Assembly: GCA_963580285.1 (NCBI GenBank)
Contig: OY757026.1
Location: 45,749,431 to 45,813,430 of the forward strand
From: Lucinisca nassula
Lineage: Eukaryota > Mollusca > Bivalvia > Lucinida > Lucinidae
Direction of reading: 5' to 3'
Length of the DNA stretch: 64,000 bases
Shown: positions 55,833-64,000 of the stretch, in pieces
Layout of the letters: each line of letters begins with the position of its first letter
How positions within the stretch are numbered: the stretch's first letter is position 1
Notes under the pieces: model-generated
Databases searched by the model: none
What the model saw: the letters and a program-made list of their open reading frames with translations, nothing else
What the model was told of the DNA's origin: nothing
Made by a program: the position numbers and the translations under genes

Positions 55833-56112
55833 CATCACGTAAACATGCCTATTTGTTTTCGACCCCCTTGAACCCCACTTTTTTATAGTAAAACTGGGGT
55901 TTACAGGGGTAAACCTTATTTTGCTTATTTCTGCTCTAACATATAGATTGTGGGTACTCGTTAGAACGGCCTCATCGAGGCGGTTCTAACGAGTAGTCAA
56001 AATTTAGATTTTGAGCAGAAATCGCAAAAATATTAAAATTTTTCATCTTATTTGTTTCTGTTTTCAGGCGGTAAAATTTACAAGGTATTTGTATAGGCGT
56101 GCGTTCGTAATG
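55833..56112. mobile_element. MITE-A copy, ~280 bp
   Basis: Ends CATCACGTAAACATGCCTAT and GTATAGGCGTGCGTTCGTAA TG are inverted. Internal hairpins are as in 47210-47488. It interrupts the hairpin-array element, whose uninterrupted relative is at 62440. Confidence 0.8.
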
Positions 56113-57074
56113 TGTCCAAACAGCCATCAAATAACTGGATACTATGCACAAAAGTGTCTTAAACTCCAAATAAAACTTTTTCTTATATATTTTAGGTTTT
56201 GCTGCCAGTTCTATGAAAGACTACGAGCCTTTGGACAACCGCAAATCATCGCCATATGATCATCTGGATGACTCCAAACCTTATGCGAACGTATCGAGCC
56301 TTTCAAGACATTGATCAGTTTCCTCGCAGGATTCGCAGGGATGACATTAGAAATTCCGATGTTCTTTACATATTCAAAGAATTCGCACAATTTGTTTTCC
56401 TACCCAAATAGACAGAGAGTCGTCGTGGTTGTCCCGAACCAGTCTCGAACCCTAATGTAGTTTCGTTTTCAGAAAGTGCGAGACATGTGTGACAGTTTTT
56501 CGGCGTTGGCGACTGCTGTGAAAATAAAATCAGAAAAAAACGTCATTTTGTCACACGAATGTCGCGCAAGTCTCATATGATCAGTGCAAAATTCGCGCTA
56601 TAAGCTTGTGATTTATTACACAATTGTCGACGTGAAGTCGTACGACATTTGTGCAATCTCCGTGCGAGTTGCGCATATTTCTCTTGAGTATCTTTTTCAT
56701 GTGCTGTCGCTTCTCGCAATTTTATGTCTCCAACTAGTCCCCAAATGTCGCATCCCAGTGTGATACTAACTCTTAGGACGCATGGTATATGCCCTATTAA
56801 TCTTTCTCTTTGGAAGCACAATGTGTCCATTCGATTGTACTGGGCTGAATTTTCTGAGCGTCTAAGCAAAAAATCTGAGGTGAAGCTCTATCATGCCTTT
56901 TTGCTGCCAAGTTCTAGGTCGAGGGACAAACAATCGACGCAAAGTTACTGATTGAAGTCTGAGTTATATTGCTATAGCGAAGCAAAGAATCAGACCAGCC
57001 TGCGCATCTGTATAGTGTAACCAGAGACTTCTCTTGCTGCATGAAGGATCATTGGTCCCTTACCCATCCTTAGA
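56113..57074. other. Mostly unrecognised
   Basis: CCAAACAGCCATCAAATAAC at 56115-56134 belongs to the element interrupted by MITE-A. Between 56500 and 56760 short words such as GCGACTG, TCGCGCAAG, GCGCATATTTCTC and TCTCGCAATTTTATG suggest another decayed foldback repeat; I could not define its ends. Confidence 0.4.
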
Positions 57075-57140
57075 GCGCCCAACGAAGACTCTGATCATAC
57101 TGCGCGGATGCGCAGGCTGATCTGAGTCTTCTTTGGGCGC
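57075..57140. repeat. Foldback hairpin with GCGCCCAA ends
   Basis: GCGCCCAACGAAGACTCTGA and TCATACTGCGCG pair with GCGCAGGCTGATCTGAGTCT and TCTTTGGGCGC with few mismatches. It shares the TGCGCGGATGCGCAGGCT centre with the hairpin at 10222-10287. Confidence 0.7.
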
Positions 57141-57723
57141 AAGTCTTATTGTAGGTTTTGACGTACGCTGTCTCATTTTGCATTTGTATGAAATCCTTGT
57201 AACGGTTTCTTAGCTTGGTCAAATATTACAATTTCTTTGTTCACCAAAGTGCCTTGTACTATTGTCTGTACTCAAATCGAAGTAACTAAGATTACAGAGG
57301 TTATCTCCCTTATTTAAACCTTCTTGTTAGCATTGTCGACCTCGATGTTTTTTTCGTTTGTATGTATGTGTATGTTTTTTTGTTTTTATTATTATTATTA
57401 CTACTATTTCGTCGGTATGCTTGTTGCCGCCATAACGTTCTTCCAAAATTAACACATCATTGTATCTCATGTATTTACAAATTTGTAAACTGAGAAAAAT
57501 ATATCAATAAACTGAAACTAATGTCAAATATACTCCTGTACGACGTCTATTGTGTTTGACTGACAAGTCTTTACCATTTTCGCGACTGATAATGCTATGT
57601 ACATAATTTGTGACAAGATTGGTCTGGAGTTATGGCAAACGGCTTGTCTTTACAAAACACACACACACACACACACATCCGTGTGATATAGTGCATTCTT
57701 TCATACCTCTATAACGATCATTA
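57141..57723. other. No feature except a CA microsatellite (57655-57677)
   Basis: A pure AC run of about 11 units lies at 57655-57677. TTATTATTATTA near 57387 is a short triplet run. Nothing else was recognised. Confidence 0.5.
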
Positions 57724-58652
57724 TACCCCCGGCATACTAAGTATGCTATGGGGGTACATTGTTTTCGTCCTGCCGTTCGTCCTTCTGTGTGTCCGTCTTT
57801 CCGTCCGTCTGTCCGTCCGTTAACATTTTGGTTAAAGTTTCTAGGATATTGTTTCTTCTGAACCGTTTGATAGATTTAGTTGATACTTACACTGAAGATA
57901 CATACTGGTCTAAAGATTTCATTGATGCATGTCCCACCCCCACAGTGACCTTGATGTCAAGGTCACAGACTTAGAAATTTTACATTTGGTTAAAGTTTTG
58001 CGTCAAAGTTTCTGAGAGATTGTATCTTCTGAACCCTTCGATAGATTCAGTTGATACTTACACTGAAGTTACATACTGGTCTTAAGATTTCATTGATGCA
58101 TGTCCTACTCCTACTCCCCACAGTGACCTTGAGGTCAAGGTCACATACTTTGAAATTTTACATTTGGTTAAAGTTTTATGGCAAAGTTTATAGATGCCCG
58201 TATGTACTTAACTCTAAGACAAATTCAATTGATACTTGCATCAATGTACCAGTTCCAACATTTCGTGATGTATGTCCCTTCCCCAACCCGGGATGACCTT
58301 GACGTCAAGGTCACGGACTTAGAAATTTACATTTGGTTAAAGTTTTATTATAAAGTTTATAGATGCCTAGATGTTCTAAACTCTAAGACGAATTCAATTG
58401 ATACTTGCATCGATGTTGCATACCAGACCAAAGATTTCATTGATGCATAGCCCTGCCTGCTGCTTTGGTAACATTGATACCCCCACTCCTTCAGTAACTT
58501 TGATGCCCTCACTTCCTTGGTCCATATAGAAATTTTATGTTTAGTTTAGCTTTTACAAGCACATTTATAGATTCTTATAGCTTCTTGACATCTTCATTCA
58601 TATTACATACAAGCTTGAAAGCTATATCAGAGTATGGCCCTGGCCGGGGGTA
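57724..58652. mobile_element. Array element with TACCCCCGGC inverted ends
   Basis: TACCCCCGGC (57724-57733) and its exact reverse complement (58643-58652) bound 929 bases. After the left end are a small hairpin (GCATACTAAGTATGC), a GTCC tract (57779-57825) and about four units of 158-178 bases starting at TTTGGTTAAAGTTT (57829, 57987, 58165, 58335). Three units contain a perfect 10-base dyad, GTGACCTTGA..TCAAGGTCAC. Same plan as 51671-53412 with different sequence. Confidence 0.8.
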
Positions 58653-58682
58653 CACGTGACCCACTGGTCGCTTTCTCTAGTT

Positions 58683-58855
58683 TTTCTGATGAGTTATATT
58701 TTTCTTATTTGCACTCCAAACATAGGTTTCGGGTACTTGTTACTAACGAGTACCCACAGCCTATGTCTTGAAACAGAAATGAGGAAAATAATGTTCACCC
58801 GTAACCCCCAGTTTTCTCTGTATACAGTGGGGTTTAGAGGGTTGTTCATTGCATG
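58683..58855. mobile_element. MITE-A fragment (core)
   Basis: TATTTTTCTTATTTGCACTC, ACATAGGTTTCGGGTACTTG with partner ACGAGTACCCACAGCCTATG, and CCCAGTTTTCTCTGTATACA with GTGGGG. A further MITE-A piece (CCCCTGAAACCCAACTTTTA, ACGGGGTTTACACGGG) lies at 58985-59062. Confidence 0.6.
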
Positions 58856-59062
58856 TTCTTGCTACGTCACAAGAAGGAAAACCCTTCAAATAAAAATTGT
58901 TGTAACAATATTTAAGAATGTAAAGTGATTTTCAATGCGTGATTTTAGCATTTTTCATAAAAAATAGAAAAGGAAAATGGTATTCACATACACGCTTATA
59001 TAATTTTGACCCCCTGAAACCCAACTTTTATATAGAAAAAAACGGGGTTTACACGGGTAGAT

Positions 59063-59523
59063 TATAAATATCCATCTTGACTGTTTATGTAGGATGGGAA
59101 AATCTCACCTAGTGGGTCTGAACTTCAACCAGGGACTCGTGATTGGTTATTTTTCTCCCAATGTTAAGGTCAACAGCGAGTACGGTGCAGACAGCAAATG
59201 AAGTAAAAAAAAAAAACATTTTTATCCGCGCATTTTTCGGCTTCAAATGAGACCACCAACTCTTGAGTATGTACCGGAAAAAAATCATCGCCGTACATGT
59301 ACCACTTTCACAACTGTACATGTAAAATGGTTTTTATTTATTTTCTAAATAACCTTGAAGGTCGCGCACTCTGCGCTTACGTCATCAGCGTCGGAGACAA
59401 ATAAGTAAACAGACAAATAAGCATCAAATGAATACTGTATTGTCTTGAAATTATCTTTTTAATTTTTAAACTGTTCTGTTTATCGACTTTTAACGGAAAT
59501 ACTCTTCAAATAATAATAATAAA
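59063..59523. other. No feature recognised
   Basis: Nothing beyond short A and T runs and small chance ORFs. Confidence 0.4.
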
Positions 59524-61384
59524 AACCAGTGCTTCAGCTGAAGTGCACGACCCGCCGGATGCTTTTAGCTTTATGAGTGTTACCATATATTGGTATGGCG
59601 GCCATTTTGGTCACGTGACCTGGACCTAAAACGGTTCCCCAAATAAATGCGCCTTATCGTAAGGAGCAAAAATATATCTTATACTTCAGTACTATTTTCT
59701 GAATCGTTTGCATTATAAAATGCATTCTCACTTTTCCAATACAAAAGCATATGTGTCAAAGTTTGACCTAGGCACAAAGAAGGTCCAGGTCAACCCAGGG
59801 TCACCATTTTAGCATTTATGATGGGCCTACGTCCCAGATGCTATTTATCAAGTTTCGTGGAAATCTGCCCAGTGGTTCTGGAGAAGACTATTTTTGAAGG
59901 GTTTTTACCATATATGGCTTGGCGGCCATTTTGGTCATGTGACCTAGACCCCATGAGCAAATTTTGGTTTCCCCAATCCCATAGAGGCTCCATATGAAAT
60001 TTGACTTCAATCGGCCCAACGGTTTTCGAGGAGAAGCAGTTCGAAAATTTTCACATTTTTCGCCTCGGCGAGGCTATACTAAATGGAATGTAATATTTCC
60101 AACTTCATTGGTTAGATCTAATTGATATCTATCAGTATGCCAAAAATTGTTTAAATATTCCAAGCGGTTAAGTCACTATCACCAATTTTCACAAACGGGT
60201 TACGGACGGACAGAAAGACAGACCATATATGGCTTGACGGCCATTTTTGTCATGTGACCTGGACCCCATGAGCAAATTTTGGTTTCCCCCATCCCATAGA
60301 GGCTCCATATGAAATTTAACTTCAATCGGCCCAAAGGTTTCCGAGGAGAAGCAGTTCGAAAATTTTCACATTTTTCGCCTCGGCGAGGCTATACTAAATG
60401 GAATGATATATTTCTCAAGTTCATTGGTTAGATCTCATTACTTTAGAACTGTATTCTGAATCGTTTGCAGGATAAAATGCATTCTCACTTTTCCAATACA
60501 AAAGCATATGTGTCAAAGTTTGACCTAGGCACAAAGAAGGTCAAGGTCAACCCAGGGTCATCATTTTAGCAACTTATGATGGGCCTACGTCCCAGATGCT
60601 ATTTATCAAGTTTCGTGGAAATCTGCCCAGTGGTACTGGAGAAGACTATTTTTGAAGGGTTTTTACCATATATGGCTCGGCGGCCATTTCGGTCATGTGA
60701 CCTAGACCCTATAGCAAATTTTGGTTTCCCCCATCCCATAGAGGCTCCATATGAAATTTGACTTCAATCGACCCAACAGCTTCCGAGGAAGAGCAGTTCG
60801 AAAATTTTCACATTTTTCGCGTCGGCGAGGCTATACTAAAAGGAATGTAATATTTCTCAAGCCCATTGGTTAGATCTCATTGATATCTATCAGTATGCAA
60901 AAAAATTGTTTAAATATTCCAAGCGGTTAAGTAACTATCACCAATTTTCACAAACAGGTTACGGACGGACAGACAGACAGACCATATATGGCTTGGCGTC
61001 CATTTTTGTCATTTTACCTGGACCCAATGAGTAAATTTTGGTTTCCCCCTTCCCATAGAGGCTCCATATGAAATTTGACTTCATTCGGCCCAACAGTTTC
61101 CGAGGAGAAGCAGTTCGAAAATTTTCACATTTTTCGCCTCGGCGAGGCTATACTAAATTGAATGTAATATTTCCCATGTTCATTGGTTAGATCTCATTGA
61201 TATCTATCAGTATGCGAAAAATTGTTTAAATATTCCAAGCGGTTAAGTCACTATCACCAATTTTCACAAACGGGTTACGGACGGACAGACAGACTGACAG
61301 AATGACAGAATGACACGGTGATTTTAGGGCACTCTAGAAAATCAACCGACTTCAGTCGGTCGCTTTTTCTGCGGGTCGTGCAAT
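59524..61384 (+). mobile_element. Pearl-like array element, copy 2 (no repeat A)
   Basis: Starts AACCAGTGCTTCAGCTGAAG and TGCACGACCCGC (59544-59555); ends GCGGGTCGTGCA (61371-61382), an exact inverted match. A hairpin ACCGACTTCAGTCGGT (61345-61360) lies just inside the right end. Inside are four to five repeats around CCATATATGGCTTGGCGGCC (59578, 59906, 60224, 60666, 60986) and GGACGGACAGACAGAC tracts. Compared with 4389-6573 it lacks the repeat A insertion but has an additional repeat unit. Confidence 0.75.
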
Positions 61385-61901
61385 TAAAAGGAAACTATTT
61401 TAACTCTGGCGGAAAACTGTAAACATGTCACTGATGTGAAGGATGTTTTCATTTTCAATCTATGTACAGCAGTCAGAATCACTGTCATTCATGATAATTC
61501 TCTTCCGTATTTTATTAATGTTTGGACTACAGTGACAGACATCGGTCTTAATGTTGCAATTTCTCATGGTACTGCAGGCGAATCTGCCTTCCACTATGGT
61601 TTTGGTTGAATTTTTACTTCGAGACACCGCTTGTGTCCCCTCATAGTCCTGGCGATCCTCCCTGGAATATTGCTGAAAAGAGTGACACTGGAACGGGTTC
61701 AGATCTCTGGAGCGTGATGTTGATGGCAGCAAGATATCTAGTACTTGGATCTGTCATCGACAATATGTTTGAAATTGTAACACAGAGAACAATATGCCAA
61801 TATGGAAATGAGTCTGACCATGCGCTAAAAGAAGAAAGCTGTCACGTAGCCATATACGAAAGGAAGTGGCTTCCATTAGCTTATCTTGTGTAAGCAAAGG
61901 T
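61385..61901. other. No feature recognised
   Basis: Overlapping ORFs on both strands (61460-61732 minus, 61606-61893 plus) show no family motif. Confidence 0.4.
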
Positions 61902-62042
61902 GGGATTTTTTTTCTCTTATTCTGCTCGAAAACATATATTGTTGGTACTTGTTGGAACAGCCTCGGCCATAGATTATGAACACTTGTTAAAACCGCGTCG
62001 TCGAGACGGTTCGGGCGAGTACACACGATCTGTAACAAGGCA
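61902..62042. mobile_element. MITE-A fragment, decayed core
   Basis: TTCTCTTATTCTGCTCGAAA, ACATATATTGTTGGTACTTG and CGTCGTCGAGACGGTTCGGG, CGAGTACACACGATCTGT follow the MITE-A centre order. Confidence 0.5.
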
Positions 62043-62179
62043 TGGTTTTGTTATGTGCAGTTACGAAGGGAGGTTCCGCAGACATTGTTTCTAAATTTCG
62101 TGTTTGAACTCTAAAGAATTAGTTTTAACCAGTTTTATATTACCGTCCAAATCGTTGTTCTTTTATGACGCGTTACTCA

Positions 62180-62475
62180 AGAAACAGTGGGGAACCATTT
62201 CTAGGCAACGGCACGTGATCACCCGCATAGAATGGAAACAACGCCGTCTGAGTGATGCAGATCACACAAGAAAGCGTCCATGAAAATAGTGCATCTTATA
62301 CAGGAGTTATTTGAACAGTCCAAACTTTTGCCCAACTGTGATGCGAACGACGTGGTGCACTACCACCATTTGCCTTCGGCCGCGGGCAAAAATGCTTCAG
62401 GTCATCAAAAACACCTCGAGGATATAGTTTGACTATTGTCTAAACGGCCATCAAATAAATGTATACTGCATATTT
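62180..62475. repeat. Dispersed repeat with a single hairpin unit
   Basis: Parallels 54905-56150: TAGGCAACGGCACGTG, ACGCCGTCTGAGTGATGCAG, one hairpin-like unit (CGAACGACGTGGTGCACTAC...), TAGTTTGACTATTGTCTAAA and CGGCCATCAAATAAATG. It lacks both the unit amplification and the MITE-A insertion. Confidence 0.55.
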
Positions 62476-63182
62476 TAATACACCCATGGACACAAATCCG
62501 TTCAAACTTTTATGAGCTTCAATTCATTTTGATCTGATGTTTCATTCAATATTTCCTTACATTCTGCAAGTCAACTGCAAGACAGGAATAAATTCAAAAC
62601 ACAAAGTGTTGTACATTTCATTGTAGACCTTGAACTGTCCAATCGGAATACATCTCGAATGTCAATTAGATCTAAAATGGAAAAAAGTGCTTACCACAAT
62701 AAGACCAATCAATGTATATTGCTTGATCCAGTTTTAGACTACTTTGATGAATGACATTTGCTTGTCAAACTAACTTGATGCCAAGAGATTCATTGAAAGG
62801 TACTCCATCGATGTTTGAACGCTTTTGTGTCCAGAGGTGTATGTTTGCACAGTTATTGTAAAATATAAAGGTGTAATTGATCATCGTATATGTCATACTT
62901 CGGACAAAATGGATACTTAGATCTTTCACGAATGGTCATCTCTCATGTAATTTATGAAACGAGCCTTTGGCGAGATTAATGATTTATTTTCCTATGACCA
63001 CGATTATGAGAGAGTCTGTTTTTCATATAACGATTTTTAATAATGTTTCTGCTGGAGAAGTTCAATTAATTCAAATAAATAGTATTGGTTAACATATTGT
63101 AGCAATCAAAGTTACAAATTGCATTTAAGCGCTCGAAAAAAAAAACATTGATGAGTCATCCACCCATTCTACATAGAAAAGG
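62476..63182. other. AT-rich, no feature recognised
   Basis: No repeat, ORF or hairpin of note. Confidence 0.45.
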
Positions 63183-63737
63183 AGCTACGTACGGAACCCT
63201 AGAAGGGACATGATTTTTTTTCTTTTAATATGTTGTGCGAACAAGATAATATCCTGTGCACACAAGATACTATCTTGTATGAACAACATAATACTTTGTG
63301 CGCACAAGTTATTATCTTGTGTGTACAAGATATTACAGGCTAATATCTTGTTCGCACAACTTAATATCTTGTGCGCACAAGATATTATCTTGTTTGCACA
63401 ACATAGATCTTGTACAGACAACATAATACGGTGTGCACAACTTATTATCATGTTCGTGAACATAATATCTTGTGCGCACAAGATATTTTCTTGTGCGCAA
63501 AAGATATTATCTTTTTCGCACAACATATTATCTTGTTCGCACAACATAGATCTTGTGCGCACATGGATTTATCTTGTACGAACATCTTAATATCTTGTGC
63601 GGACAACATAAAATTTTGTGCGAACAAGATATTATCTTGTACGCCCAAGATAATATCTTGTTCGCTTAACTTAATATCTTGTTCACACAAAATCTAAAAA
63701 AAATACATGTCCCTCCTCCCGGGTTCCATAGCTACGA
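63183..63737. mobile_element. Element with ~40 bp inverted ends and a palindromic tandem core
   Basis: Left end AGCTACGTACGGAACCCTAG, AAGGGACATGATTTTTTTT (63183-63220) pairs with AAAAAAAATACATGTCCCTC and CTCCCGGGTTCCATAGCTACG (63695-63736). Between them lie about 20 units of 20-24 bases built on ATCTTGTGCGCACAAGAT, a self-complementary word, with variants TTCGCACAACATA and TTGTACG. Because the core is palindromic, both strands stay open and give 125-126 aa ORFs rich in CAQDI/CAHKI; these are artefacts of the repeat. Confidence 0.85.
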
Positions 63738-63972
63738 GCCAGCACAGAGAGTTTCTCGTTTGAACGGGATGGCCTAAATGGTTATCCATGGCCAGAATTT
63801 GCTTCATACAATCTTTACCGTCGATACATCTATGAAGTCGGCAGTAAGACATTCCAAAAACAAAATCAAAAACGTACGCGTCAAATTCATTTTAAGATCC
63901 ATAAAGGGCAGGTACCTAACTCAAGAGCTGGAAATGCCAAATTATGCTGCTTGGCCACAATATGCTAGACGT
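63738..63972. other. No feature recognised
   Basis: Short unique stretch between two mobile elements. Confidence 0.4.
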
Positions 63973-64000
63973 CATTACGAAATCACGCCTATTCAAATAT
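63973..64000. mobile_element. MITE-A left end, cut by window edge
   Basis: CATTACGAAATCACGCCTAT and TCAAATAT match the left terminus of 47210-47488. The rest lies beyond the window. Confidence 0.7.

Noticed and set aside
56573..56951. 98 and 75 aa ORFs on opposite strands
   Set aside because: The sequence looks like a decayed foldback repeat and neither protein has a recognisable motif.
63185..63590. Overlapping 125 and 126 aa ORFs on opposite strands, rich in CAQDI-type repeats
   Set aside because: Both arise from one palindromic tandem repeat; symmetry keeps both strands open. No start context or protein family.

Overview
The window looks like AT-rich, repeat-saturated eukaryotic nuclear DNA, most likely from a mollusc and probably a bivalve. 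That rests on established knowledge of repeat families: the RT-linker-zinc-finger retrotransposon pieces, the AAGAGGCC/GGTGAGC-ended elements, and pearl-like elements with internal tandem arrays are typical of bivalve genomes. No open reading frame reads as an intact host gene. The longest (226 aa) is part of a broken mariner transposase. There is one assembly gap of 23 Ns at 51158-51180. One possible host exon (minus strand, 33467-33781) is offered at low confidence.

Layout. 1-4 kb: hairpins, a tRNA-derived SINE, a CTAT microsatellite, a duplicated tRNA/5S-like unit and a CR1-like reverse transcriptase (RT) remnant. 4-9.6 kb: a two-ended non-autonomous element with internal ~430 bp repeats, then a degenerate ~150 bp array, each hit by a 5'-truncated retroelement called repeat A here. 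10.7-18 kb: nested, inverted pieces of one non-LTR retrotransposon family (endonuclease, linker, RT, C-terminal finger) mixed with more repeat A. 20-27 kb: tandem repeats, including a 2.5 kb array inside an AAGAGGCC element. 28.7-31.6 kb: a minus-strand L1/Tx1-like LINE split by repeat A. 33-42 kb: a promoter-like module present in inverted orientation about 4 kb apart and flanked by Tc1 scraps, plus two SINEs with clear target-site duplications. 42.5-46.7 kb: an inverted repeat with arms of about 1.08 kb. 46.7-51 kb: MITEs, palindromic elements and a mariner with perfect ends. 51.6-62 kb: three array-bearing elements, a Tc1 transposase pseudogene and an array of hairpins. 63.2-63.7 kb: an element whose core is an array of short palindromes.

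How the parts relate. Most sequence can be assigned to recurring families, given informal names here: repeat A (5'-truncated retroelement with an unfamiliar ORF), MITE-A (multi-hairpin, TACGAAAACACGCC ends), SINE-B (CAAA-rich tail), hairpin-G (short foldback), AAGAGGCC shells, and pearl-like elements carrying ~150-160 bp arrays. Nesting gives relative ages: repeat A is younger than the LINE and arrays it interrupts, MITE-A is younger than the SINE-B copy and hairpin repeat it interrupts, and a SINE is younger than the inverted duplication at 36-41 kb. All coordinates were read by eye; identities and family assignments were not computed.
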